Below are positions 47,086 through 59,445 of a stretch of DNA of 64,000 nucleotides, in pieces. The DNA lies in NCBI RefSeq assembly GCF_001411555.2, contig NC_049902.1:18203205-18267204 (forward strand). Direction: 5' to 3'. Position 1 is the stretch's first letter; the number at the start of each line of letters is the position of its first letter. A model generated the notes under the pieces. The model made no database searches. It was not told the origin of the DNA and worked only from the letters and a program-made list of their open reading frames with translations. Source of the stretch: Juglans regia (lineage: Eukaryota > Streptophyta > Magnoliopsida > Fagales > Juglandaceae). The position numbers and the translations under genes are program-made.

Positions 47086-47814
47086 CAAAGTGTGACGCCC
47101 CCAGATTCTGCTTGGGATTCAATGGACATCCGAAGCGTCGGGATATGAAATACAAGGTTACCTGCCCCTGTTCATGACATATAAGATGCAATGTTCCTAA
47201 CATGCATCTAACATTATGCAATATTCGCAGCGGATAATTTTTCTCTTGAGCAATACTATGCACCAAACTTATAATATCCCAAATAGTTAAAACATAATCC
47301 ATGCATACTTAACAAAATAAACATCCACGATTACAACATGGGTCTCAGAAGACTTAATCTCAAAACAATGGAGACCTGGCTCCATAATTACAATGCCAAA
47401 GTACACTATTGGGCTAAATCGTTGAGTAACTCGCGTAACTTGACTAACGATGCCGGAATACTATCCAAAGACCTAACTATGGAGGCTACAAGCTCCATGT
47501 TGCGTCTACGGTATCTAGTCAACCTCCTCCAGTCTGCCAGTGTCTGGTTCTTGCTTTGATCCTGATACATCACCTACCATTTAGGGGAAATGTTAGTTGG
47601 GACTACCACGATGAGATTTGATTACAAATATAAGCAAGTTAACAAGAAACTTCCACACAGGTTAATGATGCATGCATGACAATAAAAGCATGAATGCATA
47701 ATCAAAGTTATAAGTAAGTATAGCATAGCTTGACATATAACATGGCATAAATGACATAACTTGAACTGAAACTGAAACTTAGCTTGACATGACATGGCAT
47801 GTACGTGAACTTAA

Positions 47815-48060
47815 AACATAACAGGACTAGCAACATAACATGAATGTGAACTGAAACATAACATGGACTTGAAACATAGTATGAAAGTGAACATACATAA
47901 TTTGAACATGAACTTGAACATAACATGAATATGAGCACAACATAACATAAACGTGAACTTGAAACATAACGTGAACGTGAACGTGAACATGACATAACAT
48001 GAACGTGAACTTAAACTTAACATGAACATGAACATAACATGACATAAACATGAACTTGAA
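47815..48060. repeat. CATGAACGTGAAC-type tandem repeats in the solo LTR
   Basis: Many short variants of ACATAACATGAACGTGAACT-like units. They cause several spurious Ser/Cys/Val-rich readings in all minus frames. A related ATAACATGACAT array lies at 48720-49110. Confidence 0.75.
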
Positions 48061-48064
48061 ATAT

Positions 48065-48165
48065 ATTCTTGTCTCATGGGATCACCATGATTGAGTAATC
48101 TTATCTCATGAAATTACCATGATTGCGTATTCTTATCTCATGGGGTTACCATGATTGACATGAAT
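48065..48165. repeat. Three tandem units of about 34 bp
   Basis: Each reads TTCTTGTCTCATGGGATCAC-like then CATGATTGAGTAA-like, with a few substitutions between units. Confidence 0.7.
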
Positions 48166-48349
48166 TTGAAACTTGACATTAACGTAAATTTGAACATAAC
48201 ATAACGTGAAACATGACTTAAACGTGAAATATATATACTTGGAATTTTATTCAATAGACTTAATTAATAAAAATGACCATACGGGTGCTACACGGATCCC
48301 CTTGAGCCGTATATCTCTACTGATTACCGCATCACAACATAGGTGGCTA

Positions 48350-48520
48350 TACCAGCTGTGAGTGCGTTAATACATACTTCACAGTTGTTGTGGCCCCACA
48401 TATTCTACGTGTCACAATTGCCGTGTCTTACGTAATGTATGCTCCATAGTTGTTGTGGCCCCATGAATTGTTTGTGCTACACTTGTTGTGGACACACGTA
48501 TCATAAAGTGTGGCTTCATC
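48350..48520. repeat. GTTGTTGTGGCCCCA-containing tandem units
   Basis: Three to four diverged units of about 55-65 bp, each with a CACAGTTGTTGTGGCCCCA-like core. Confidence 0.6.
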
Positions 48521-51500
48521 GTCGTTAGTGCCTGGCGCGCTCCGGTGACCAGCTAGTTAGGCCCCATTTGCAACCTGTTGACTGTACTTTGTCAACCCAG
48601 GAAATTTCACACTTATTTAGACACTTCAGCGTGAACAAATAAGTTCCACTAGGATATTATCCTATCCTAATGCTTAGGGTCGTGATTGATATAAATAACT
48701 TAACTGACATATATGATATCTCATAACGTGACGTGACATAAACGTGACATAAAAGACAGAAGTCCTAACGTAGTGTAACGTGACATAAACGTAAGATGAT
48801 AGACATGACATACTTTGAGACATAAATGTAATATAAAACATTTCATAACATGACATACATGTAATAAATAATATGTCGTGACATGACATAACATGTAACA
48901 GACAATATTTCGTAACATGACATAACATGTAACAATGAATATTATGTGACGTTATATACATGTAATAGATGGCATACGTAATGTGATATACTTACAACAG
49001 ATAGTAACATGTGACAGAATATATAGTATAACAGATAAGATTTTCATGACAGAATAATTCTTGTAATAGATAAACATGTGATGACATGGCATAACATGAC
49101 ATATATAACAACATACGAACATAAACTGTAGTTTCCTTACCCATCACACATACGCAGTAAACTGATAGTAAGTTAAGAGTTAACTTACCTCGATAGTCGC
49201 GTTCTATGAGAATAAAATGCGAAACACGAGGAACTGTAAAAGGGTATTCTAAATATTAGAAATTAATTTACTAATAATTAGAAATGTGAAAAGATATAGC
49301 TTAGAATAAAATTACTATTTTACCCTCTACATGTGGAAAAATGACAATTTTACCCATAACTTAATGATTTCACATCCTAAATCTAAAAATTACCAAAATT
49401 TACATTCCTCACGTAAATTTTGTTCTAAACTCAAATATCAAATCATAAAAATTTAAAAACATTCACAACTATGAAAAACTCACTATGGCCGAAACATCCA
49501 TAGGATTTTTCCCTTGATTTTTGGTTGCAATTTCTTCCATTTTCGAAACCCATGATTAAACCAAAATTTTGTAACAAAGATCTTCCTAAACTAAGTTTAA
49601 GAACACACTTAAAATATCCATTAAGAAAAAGCTAATCATCAACACTAAACGTTTTTGTAAAAAGACCCAAACTTTTTAATAAAAAGTAAACCCTCGGATC
49701 ACAAGTTTTGACCTTAATAAAAAATCTCCAAGAATTCCAAAAAATAAAATCTTACTTCTAAAAAATTCATAACATCATTCTAAGATCAATTATGTTTTAA
49801 ATCATCAAACAAGAGTCACCAAAATCACAAAACAACACTTGGAGGTTTTGGTTTTACACTTAGTCCAAAAAAAAAACTTTTTTCTCCACTAATTTTGATC
49901 AATCTTTTGATCCATGGCTTAAAGACATGTGATCTTCAAACTAAAATATCTCATAGTTTAAAAATGTGTCCCAAAGAATATCCAACCATAAAACTTAAAA
50001 TCACATAGCTAAAACTCAATAAAACATGGATTTAACCCAAACACATCAAATCTTAGGCCTAACCGAAATCCTCTTGCATAGAAAAATCATATCTTTCAAA
50101 CTAATACTAAATATCTTCAAAATAATATCATAACATGTATATAAGAGGTTTAGGATTATCATAAAAAAATATCAAAGCCTTTGAAATAAGATCAAACCAT
50201 GAAATATTCAAACTTTCCCAAAACAAAAACTGTGTTTCCACTTCCAGTTTGTAAGTTTCTAAATCTAAGGAAATCTATCATCAAAAGTTTTATCCATGCA
50301 ACAAAACCTTAATTAACATTCATAAACATATGCTACAAACACTCTATAAAATTTGCGGACCAAGATATGTCCATTAGCTTGGTCAAAAATTTCAAACATA
50401 ACATACTCTCCAGTTTCACGCCCAGAATGACCTTTCTATGGTTAAAAATAATTTGTACCAATCAAATGGGCATGTAATGAGAAAAATAAGATATCCAAGA
50501 AAACTACACTCAAAGAAAAACAATTTTTATGAAGGAGTCATTGTGATAAAATACCTAAAATGGGTCAAAAATCGCTGTGCAAAAAGACCCAGGAATTTGC
50601 CCGAGAGAGCTCTTTTGAGTTTCTCTCTAAGAACGAGGTGAAGAAGTGATAAAATGGAATGAAATGTGGCTTGCATGACTTTAGACTTATGGAGGGGGAA
50701 GTTATGGGCTTGAATGACCCTTGATTGGAGGTGGCTATGTGACATAAAGTGGAGAATAGGGAGCGGCAAGGACTGCTTGCAGCAGTTGTGAGATATGGTG
50801 GTTGATGGGGTGGATTTCTTCTTCACAGCAAGGCACTATTGGGTGCAGCCAATGGAAGTGGATGGTCTGTTGTGGGCGAGGAAACTCCTTCAAGAAGCTT
50901 TGCCAAGGTGGCCAAATTCGTAGACCTTGGTGGGCCTTAACCAAGTGGCTTCAATTTGGGGTTTGAAGGGGGTTTGGTTAGGGTTTGACATGCTATCAAG
51001 TCCAAATCCAATTTGTCTTGGCCCAACCAAATTTCCAAGGTTTAAAAGGCTGGATAATGATGTCATAACAAGGATTTGATTAATTAATAGTATGTGGAAG
51101 TGATTTAATCAAGTGATTAAATACAATGCTAGAAATTGGGTTAGAATGGGTTTGGAGGCCAACTTTAGGGTTTGGAGAAACCGTTTAGCGTTTTGGTTTC
51201 AGTCAAGCTTTTGAGATTTCAATGGATTCCAACCATTTAGGATTTCTCTAGGATTGAAACCCTCTTTGGTCTGGCACAATTTGGTTGATCAGATGAAATG
51301 AAGCTTTGCTTAGGTGGCATGATCTCACACCTTGATTTCTTTCACAAATCTATCTAATGGTTCCTCAAGGTACCAAGTGTCTAATACTATTCACTATGTG
51401 TGACTAAGATCTTACCAAATGTTCAAATAAAGCTTCTCTAGCCTAATTTAGACGTTCCACATTGTGATTTTAAAAATACTGTACTTGGTGCGCTTATCGA

Positions 51501-51906
51501 GATTAGTATTCACTCCAGAAAAATGCATAATAAACTTAGTACTGAAAAATTCTAAATATTCATATTAACCTATAGTGAAAATTGTTTACTAAAATTCAAT
51601 ACCGAAGTGCCCCTGAAAATAATTTCACAATTTCAAACATACATTTTGTTCGGAATTATGAAAATAGATTATTGTACCGTAAAATCCTAAATAATCAACT
51701 GAGTCTAATGATGTAGACCAAAACACATTCTGACACTTCTAACAACCTCAAATAACTAAACTCATATTTCTAGCATCATAGCGAGTTATAACACTGACTA
51801 TATTGACAGACTAAAACCTGCGCGATTGGTCGATTCGTAAAAGCTTAGGAGTTTTTATGAGATTCCTAAAGTCATTAGAAAATTTCTAGCAGGCTATTAC
51901 AAAAAG

Positions 51907-53425
51907 TAGCTTTACCTTCTTGCTTGTTGGATTCTCAATCAAAGCCTTCAATGTTTGAAAATTATCAAACCTATCACTCCAAAACTTCAAAAAAAAAAAA
52001 AAAAATACACCCCAACTTTTATCAAATTGGTCATAAACGAACATGAGTAAATTCTAAACGTCACCTCTGGATGGATAACAAAAGATGGATCCCAAAGTCA
52101 GTGAACATGCTTATTGAAGATAACCATACCCCCCTCTCACTCACATTCGAGTGATGTTAGAATCTGGATCGTCTGAAGTCGATATTGCAACTGTACCAAT
52201 CACTATATTGACCTAAGGAAAATACAGACCATCAGCCTTATTTCCCCTCATCCATAGTCTTTGCTGACTCTAACTACTCCACCTTCACCCGTATACTGGA
52301 AACCAAAGGCGTCTAAAGTGCCTAAAGATATAAGACTTTTCTTCAAATATGGAATGTGCCAAATGTTGGACAAATTTTGAAAAATCCCATCATACATCTT
52401 AATCTTGATTGAACCAATCCCAACAAACTTCAAAGCTATATCGTCCCCAATCAAAACAAAACCACCTTTGATTGATTCATAGGTAGTGAACCAATCTCTT
52501 TTGGGACACATTTGGAATGTCCAAGCTGAGTCCATAACCTACTTGTCACCAAAACGACTGCTAAAGCCGCTGACTGCTAGGACAACATCAGAGTTGTTAG
52601 ACTGTTCTATGCTAACAACATTGGATGAACTTGTACCTTCCTCCTTGTTCTTCAATTTGAGAGACTAGTTCTTGTAATGACCAAGTATATTACAGTAGTG
52701 ATATTTGACATTTTTTTTGTTAAATTTTGAGCTGCCACTGGAATTACACCTACTATTTTCTAAACTCTTTTCCTCGGATCTACCACAAAAGGAACTTTTA
52801 ACAAACAAGCCCCCACTTGATCATTCGTGCCTTTCACACTCTATTTTGTTCTCAATTTCTTAGAATTCAAAATAGATTTTACGACTGTCAAGGAGATGGT
52901 ACCTCTACCATATAATATTGAGTTTACAAAATTATCAAATGAAACTGGTAACGAACACAACACAATTAAGACTTGATCTTCATAATCAAGATTAATATCA
53001 ATGTTCCTCAGATCCATAATCATTTTATTAAATTCATCTAGATGATTGAAAATAGGAGTACCTTCCCTCATTTTGAGAGTGTATAACCATTGCTTCAAAT
53101 ACAAACGCCTGGTGAGTGACTTCTTGATATACAAACTTCCAAGCTCCTTCCAAAGATCGGCGATGGTCTCTTTGTCAACGACCTTTTATAAGACTCCATT
53201 GGAGAGAGACAACAAAATAGCACTATGTGCTTTCTCTTCATCTTCCTTTGTTGATGTAGAAGGCTCATCCGACACCTTCTCTTCCAAAAATTTCGCCAAG
53301 CCTTGCGGTCGTAACAAAGCTCTCATCTTGATGCACCATAAATTGAAACTATTTTGGCCATCGAACTTCTCAATTTCAAATTTCACAGTATCTATCCCTC
53401 TAGATTAAAGATCTTCCTCAAACAG
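51907..53425 (-). pseudogene. Copia-2 gag, protease and integrase core start
   Basis: Gag at 53186-53386 (EIEKFDGQNSFNLWCIKMRA) and 52841-53134 (LYLKQWLYTLKMREGTPIFN, SLPVSFDNFVNSI). A degenerate zinc knuckle near 52680-52710 has lost at least one Cys (YHYC in place of a C-x-x-C start). Protease at 52248-52535 starts DSAWTFQMCPKRDWF, with the copia D-S-A active site, then HIPYLKKSLISLGTLDAFG. Further left, SNVSERG from the GAG-pre-integrase module and FDNFQTLKALIENPTSKKVK of the integrase core (51907-52010) are readable. There the solo LTR interrupts. Confidence 0.82.
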
Positions 53426-53436
53426 CTCTGATACCA
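53425..53436 (-). other. Copia-2 primer-binding site
   Basis: Minus strand TGGTATCAGAGC, an exact match to the initiator-Met PBS common in plant copia elements, adjacent to the 5' LTR. Confidence 0.9.
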
Positions 53437-53439
53437 GTT

Positions 53440-53958
53440 TGTTATGACGGATGAAGATCTTGGGATGATCTAGAAGTAGATTAGCGGAAGCAAATAACAA
53501 ACAATTTGACAATCACACAAATAATGCCAAGACTTAAGTGGTTTGGGTTGAACAATAGCCTACATTCACAAGCGGAGTCGATCTCAGAGAATTCACTATC
53601 TCAAAGATGGAGTACAAGAGAGAAATCACAAATCACTCAATCCCCAAAGCCCTAATACATTGAATGAGCTCTCAAATCTCACTCTTTCTCTTTTCTCTTT
53701 GTTTTGGCTACAGCTCTCACGTCTCTTTTCTTTTTCAAATCTAAAAAAACATTACATATATATAGTGAGCGGCATGAGAAGACCTAATTTCCGTAAGTTC
53801 GCTTGAGCGGAGTGTTAGGGGCACATCTATATGAAAATCTCTTGAGGCAGATTGAGCTACAGTCAAGCCAAAATTGGCTCGAGCCAGGGTTCAGCCATAA
53901 TGGAGTTAGATTTCTAGAATATCATTTTTCAAAAGAAAATCATGTCACCATTCTAACT
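53440..53958 (-). repeat. Copia-2 5' LTR
   Basis: Plus-strand start TGTTATGACGGATGAAG. The outer end CCATTCTAACT corresponds to CCATTCCAACA in the 3' LTR copies. About 520 bp. Confidence 0.8.
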
Positions 53959-54733
53959 GTGAGGTCAACAACTCTATAAGTGGAGTCAGTGCTGTTGATA
54001 TGAACAAATAAGCAAATTATCATGAGATTATAGTGAGCAATTACTAAACAAATATATAATTTAATCCAAACAAAATATTATATAAAAAATGAAGTATTAT
54101 TAAAGATTGCAGCAATTGCTCACCCAAGATTGAAAACAAGTGAGCCATACTATGAAAAGAAGACATCAAACAATCCCAACATTTATCAACGGGCTCATTC
54201 TCTTATTTTTATTTTGTCTTATCCCAAATTCACACGTTTATGGTTGTCTAGTGTATGCTGTTCATGGTATCCTACAACTGCACGTATGGCTTTACACCCA
54301 AGTGGGTTGTGCGCCCTCCACACCCCTTCATTTCATACGCATAACTCAGTGGCATCTTGCCACAGGGTAGGCATCTTGCCACAATTAATATTTCAACATT
54401 CAATCTTGCATCCAAAACAAAAAGGCAACAACAAATGTTTAGTCATAACTATAATAATATATCAGATAAGAAATAAATAATCCACGGGGTTGTTCATAGG
54501 ACTGGCATAATTCCCACTATTCCATTGTTTAGTAAACATTAATAATCATTTGGGGTGGGTTTCTTTCATTTTTTTTCCTCTTTATGATCCCCGTTCGTCT
54601 CCAAATCTCGCCTTTTAACTTTTATAACCTTTATTTGCATGCTCTCTCTTTTTCTTCCTTGCTGGTGCACTCTCTTTCACTCCCACACTGTCCCTTTTCG
54701 TAAGCTCTCTTTCTTTTTCACTGTAAGTTACTA
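53959..54733. other. Spacer between Copia-2 and Copia-3
   Basis: AT-rich. Two overlapping plus-strand readings (54130-54480) show no family motif. No gene is supported. Confidence 0.5.
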
Positions 54734-54738
54734 CTAGT

Positions 54739-55017
54739 TGAAAGGATTTTAGAGACAATAGTGAAACCACAGCAATTGCTTATGGCGTAGGATTCTTCAT
54801 TATATAGGAAACTGTTACAAGTATTAAAAAGCTAATAATAGCAGTACAAGTTATAAAAGGAAAGGTATCTAAACTTTCTATATTTACAACTAATCAATTC
54901 CTATACATTTGTACAACGTCTATATTGCCATGTATTGCTCTTTGATGCTTGGATTGATTTTCTGTTTGATTGCTGCCTTGATTATCTCCAGAGGATAATG
55001 CTCTGTTATCGCCAACA
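54739..55017 (-). repeat. Copia-3 3' LTR
   Basis: Minus-strand start TGTTGGCGATAACAGAG, end AATCCTTTCA. Same length as its partner. Confidence 0.95.
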
Positions 55018-58000
55018 TCCCCCCTCAAGTCAAGCGTGGTTGGCAACACGCGAAGCTTGGATTGGAATAGTAGAAACATAGGTTTTGATGGACTTTTGGT
55101 GAATATGTCTGCTATTTGTAAGGTGGATGGCACATGTTTAATCTTCAATATACCATTGCAGACTAATTCCCTAACAAAGTGAATGTCAATATCAATATGC
55201 CTAGACCTTCGTTGAGCTACTGGGTTTCGAGTCATGAAAATGGCACTTGTGTTGTCACAAAGTAAAGTTGGCTGTTCTGGTGGTTGAATTTGTAAATCAT
55301 GAAGAATGTTTAACAACCATTTAACTTCAGCTGCAGTGAGTGCTAATGCTCTATATTTAGATTCCGCCGAAGATCGAGATACTGTGGACTGCTTTTTGGA
55401 GGTCCATGAGATTAAATTGTTACCCAGAAAAATGGCATATCCTGATGTTGATCGACTAGTTTCTGGACAACCAGCCCAATCGGCATCTGAAAAAGCCGAG
55501 ATGTTGAGATTGCTTGATGGACTGCTGTTGAGTCCGAAATGAAGAGTTCCTTTAACATATCTGAGAATTCTTTTTACGGCTTGAAAATGTTGTTCTCTTG
55601 GTGAATGCATGAATTTACTGCATGTGTGATATCTGGCCGAGTAATGGTGAGATACTGCAGTGCACCAACAAGGGATCGATAAGTTGTTGGTGAATGAAAG
55701 AGAGGACCATCAGTAGTCAAATGATTGGAGACAATCATTGGTGTTGCAATTGGCTTTGAATCATGGAGATCAGCTCGGATAAGAATATCTCTTGCATACT
55801 TCACTTCGTTGAGGAACATTCCCTTTTTAGAATGAGTTACTTCTAGGCCCAAAAAATAATTTAGATTGCCAAGATCCTTCATAGAAAATTCTTGCCATAG
55901 CTTGTTAATGAAAGTGTCAATGAGTGACACATTGCTGCCTGTGATGACAATATCATCCACGTATAAGAGCAAGTAAATGATGCCATTGTCTGATGAATGA
56001 ACAAATAAACTAGAATTGGCTTTGCTGCCATTGAAACCAATTTTGATTAAAAAATGGTTAAAGCGATGGAACCATGCTCTCGGTGCTTGTTTCAAACCAT
56101 AGATTGCCTTCTTGAGACGACAAACATGGTTTGGATGGGAAGCATCAATATATCCCGGTGGTTGTTCCATATAAACCTCTTCTTGTAGAAGACCATGCAA
56201 GAATGCATTTTTAACGTCAAGTTGATGTATGTTCTAGCCACGAGATATTGCAATAGAGAGTACAATGCGAACTGTAGAAGCTCTAACAACTGGACTAAAT
56301 GTGTCATTAAAATCAAGTCCATAGAGTTGAGTATAGCCTTTGGCAACAAGGAGTTCTTTGAACCTATCAATGGAGCCATCCGAATGATATTTGATCCAAA
56401 AAACCCATTTGGATCCAACCACATTAGTAGCAGATGGTCTAGGAACTAGTTCCCATGTTTGGTTGTGAGTGAGAGCACGAAGTTCATCTTCCATTGCAGC
56501 TAGCCATTCGGGTGATTTGGCAGCACTTTTGAATCCTTTTGGTTCCTTCATTACTAATAGTGATGATAATAAAGGAGAAGAAGGAAGTTGACAAACATAA
56601 TTGTAATGTTTAGGCTTTGAGATACCAGCTTTTCCACGTGTTAACATGGAATGAGAATTCTGATTTGTTGAAGAATTTTGAGCTGGTGCAGTCGGCATAT
56701 CTGAGGAAGGCTCAATTTGTGAAGTAGGCACAAGCGGCAATTCTGGAACTTGCTCAGCTATTGGAGTAGGCACATGAGGCAGTGATATTGGTGAACTCCG
56801 AGATGTGTTCAACTCCAAGGCACATGATTTACATGGCTTGGACAGTGTGATTGATGGTAATGTCTGAGAACCTGCAGAAGAATTAATGCTGGACAAAGGA
56901 TAATTGGATGGACTGGGATCATGAAAAGAAATATAATCTGAGAGTGCATGAGAAGGTTCCATATTGGATGAAGATGATGGAAAAACTGTCTCATCAAACC
57001 GAGCATGTCGAGTGACAAATACTCGATGTGATTTAGGATCTAGACATCGAAATCCTTTGTATGAGGAGTGGTAACCGAGAAAAATACATGGGAGACTTCT
57101 TGGTTTAAACTTGTGTTTAGTATAATCTCGCAAGTATGGGAAACATAAGCAGCCAAAAATTCGAAATATGGCATAGGTGGGAGACTTACCATGCAGAATT
57201 TCAAATGGAGAAGCTCCATTCAAGATAGATGTGGGCAAGCGATTAATGGTAAAAACTGCTGTACTGAAGGCTTCAACCCAAAAATGAAGAGGAACATTGG
57301 CATGAAAAAGCATTGTCAAGCCGGTCTCGATGATGTGTCTATGTTTTCTCTCGGCTCTACCATTTTGAGAGGGTGTATAAGGGCAAGAGAGCTGATGGTG
57401 AATACCACATTTGACTAAGTGAGACTGAAAAATGCTACTTGTGAATTCACCTCCCCCATCACTTTGAAATTTTTTTATCTTTGCCGAGAATTGATTTTCA
57501 ACAAGTGCTTGAAATTTGATAAAGGTTTGATAAAAATCAGTTTTGTGTTTTAATGGATAGAACCAAGTGAAACGAGAGTTATCATCGATAAAAACAACAT
57601 AATATCGATATCCAGAGATGGAATGTATCGGTGCCGGACCCCATAAGTCACAATGTATGAGACCTAAAATTGTTTTGGATCGACTATCAGTTGTTGGAAA
57701 AGGTAGTTTATGGCTTTTAGCCTTTTGACAACTAACACACAAAGATGGATTTGGCAATATAGAGGTGACAGATAGAAGACCTTTCTTATTAAGCATGGAA
57801 ATTATTGGGGATGATACATGGCCTAAACGGGCATGCCAAGTGTCAAAGGAATTACATAAATTGTGCTTGCTAATGACAGTAGAAAAAACATGGTTTCCAC
57901 GCTTCAGTACATAGAGTCCATCTACACGATTACCGCTTGCCACCACCTTTCGAGTTTGAAGATTCTGTATGATAAAATCATTGTCAGTAAAGGAAACAGA

Positions 58001-59119
58001 GAAAGGAAAATCATTGGTTAATTTACTGACAGAAAGCAGATTTTTGGTTAAGTTTGGCAACACAAGAACAACATTTAATTTAAGAGTTGGAGTGGGAGAG
58101 CAGGAACCCATGTGTGTAATGGGTAGGGATGATCCATTACCAACAATAACTCTGTCCTTACCACTGTAAGGTTCCACCTTATCAAGTTGAGACATATCGG
58201 AAGTCATGTGTGCAGATGCTCCTGTATCAGTGTACCAATCTGCTGTGTCGTTGCTGATGGTGCAATTGGCAAGTGCTTCAGCAATGTTTGCATCAGATTT
58301 TGTGTATCTGATCTTGCAGTCCGTGGCATAATGGCCTTCTTCACGACATATTTGACATCGAGAGGGTCTCCTATACTGCTGTTTGCCACGATTTCCTGCC
58401 TTTGATTGGCCTCCTTTATATCGGTTTTGATTATTATTTGGCCTTGCATTTCGGTTGGAAGATGCAGAGGATGAATGAGCCACATAGGCAGAGGTACCAC
58501 CTACATTATGATCAATAGACTTGGAAAAAAGATCAAAGCTTTCTGCTTTAGGAACAATATCTTTGAAACTTGGAATAGGAGTTAAAGATAGTTGAGTGGT
58601 ACAGAAAGTCGAGAACTCGTGGCCTAGACCACATAAAAACCAGTGCACTTTGTCAGTGTCTTCGACTGAACGTCCCATTGCTGCCAATTGATCACAATGG
58701 GCCTTGAATACTCAAGAGTATTCAGAAATACTGCGAGAGCCACGCTTCATGAGATGAAGTTCATCTTTTATTTGAAGTTCACGAACCTTAGATTTGTGAC
58801 TAAAGGCAGTCTCAAGAGCATTCCAGACTTTTCTTGATGTTGTGAGACCAATGACAATAGAGAGTGCTTCCTCCGTGAGAGAGGAAAGAAGAAGACTCAT
58901 GACTAGTTGGTCATTTTGCCTCCAAATGTTGTGGGCTGTGGAATCAGTGGTAGCGGAAGGCATAGGGGTTGAGCCATCAACATATCCATAGTATTTTTGA
59001 CATTGCAGCAGGGGAACAACTTGGCTGCGCCAAAGGAGAAAATTGGTTGAGGATAGCTTGATTGTTACCATGTGAACCATAGTATTAAAGGAGAGTGTAG
59101 AAGAATTTTCTGAGGCCAT
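54894..59119 (-). pseudogene. Copia-3 gag-pol polyprotein (near-intact)
   Basis: Starts MASENSSTLSFNTMVHMV at 59119 (gag, UBN2 type). A TGA near 58710 interrupts it. Reading resumes at 58687 for 817 codons: zinc knuckle CQICREEGHYATDC (about residue 110), protease YTDTGASAHMTSD (about 150), integrase zinc module (WHARLGHV, CVSCQKAK) and core D(LWGP), D(GGGEF), E(RKHRH) with 35 residues between the last two, then the RT start. A TAG ends it at about 56232. RT continues at 55574-56200 with [14 protein letters not shown] start, [11 protein letters not shown] and [12 protein letters not shown] one-base shift near 55610 leads to RNase H (DADWAGCPETSRSTSGYAIF, KYRALALTAAE, HFVRELVCNG, IADIFTKSP). 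The RNase H reading runs into the 3' LTR. Three lesions only; not expected to be active as written. Confidence 0.93.
55018..55028 (-). other. Copia-3 polypurine tract
   Basis: Minus strand TTGAGGGGGGA immediately before the 3' LTR; expected plus-strand primer. Confidence 0.85.
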
Positions 59120-59149
59120 AGAATCGAGTGGAGGTTAATCCGATAGTGG

Positions 59150-59161
59150 TCTCTGATACCA
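59150..59161 (-). other. Copia-3 primer-binding site
   Basis: Minus strand TGGTATCAGAGA next to the 5' LTR; initiator-Met type. Confidence 0.9.
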
Positions 59162-59440
59162 TGAAAGGATTTTAGAGACAATAGTGAAATCACAGCAATT
59201 GCTTATGGCGTAGGATTCTTCATTATATAGGAAACTGTTACAAGTATTAAAAAACTAATAATAGCAGTACAAGTTATAAAAGGAAATGTATCTAAACTTT
59301 CTATATTTACAACTAATCAATTCCTATACATTTGTACAACGTCTGTATTGTCATGTATTGCTCCTTAATGCTTGGATTGATTTTCTGTTTGATTGCTGCC
59401 TTGATTATCTCCAGAGGATAATGCTCTGTTATCGCCAACA
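59162..59440 (-). repeat. Copia-3 5' LTR
   Basis: Partner of 54739-55017. A probable TATA-like AT-rich stretch lies within it, but no transcription start can be assigned. Confidence 0.95.
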
Positions 59441-59445
59441 CTAGT

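Larger units (their letters stand above)
47091..51901 (-). mobile_element. Probable 4.8-kb solo LTR of a Ty3/gypsy (Del/Tekay-like) element
   Basis: The plus strand begins TGTGACGCCCCCAG and ends GGCTATTACA, that is TGTAATAGCC...GGGGGCGTCACA on the minus strand. Flanks CAAAG (47086-47090) and AAAAG (51902-51906) are a plausible 5-bp duplication with one mismatch. It contains no coding domains, only repeat-rich sequence, and it splits the Copia-2 integrase. Solo LTR status is inferred from a single TG...CA unit without internal genes. A degraded LARD-like element is the alternative. Confidence 0.65.
34721..53958 (-). mobile_element. Copia-2, split Ty1/copia element hosting Gypsy-2 and a solo LTR
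   Basis: The minus-strand pieces in order are 5' LTR (53440-53958), PBS (53425-53436), gag (52841-53386), protease (52248-52535), integrase (51907-52010 continuing at 46600-47085), RT end (35107-35532) and truncated 3' LTR (34721-34935). Two foreign blocks separate them, Gypsy-2 at 35538-46564 and the solo LTR at 47091-51901. The integrase reading resumes across the solo LTR. The RT reading across Gypsy-2 shows that most of the RT N-terminal half was already missing before that insertion. Part of the RNase H is deleted too. Confidence 0.85.
54739..59440 (-). mobile_element. Copia-3, compact and recent Ty1/copia element
   Basis: Two 279-bp LTRs (54739-55017 and 59162-59440) differ at seven positions, six of them transitions. 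TSD CTAGT is at 54734-54738 and 59441-59445. PBS (59150-59161) and PPT (55018-55028) are intact. Gag, protease, integrase, RT and RNase H are colinear with two in-frame stops and one frameshift. The short LTRs and small size suit the Ale/Retrofit lineage, which is inference. Confidence 0.97.

Noticed and set aside
47708..48077. Ser/Cys/Tyr-rich frames in three minus-strand registers, and similar frames at 48674-48961
   Set aside because: They arise from short tandem repeats in the solo LTR, where all three frames are open.
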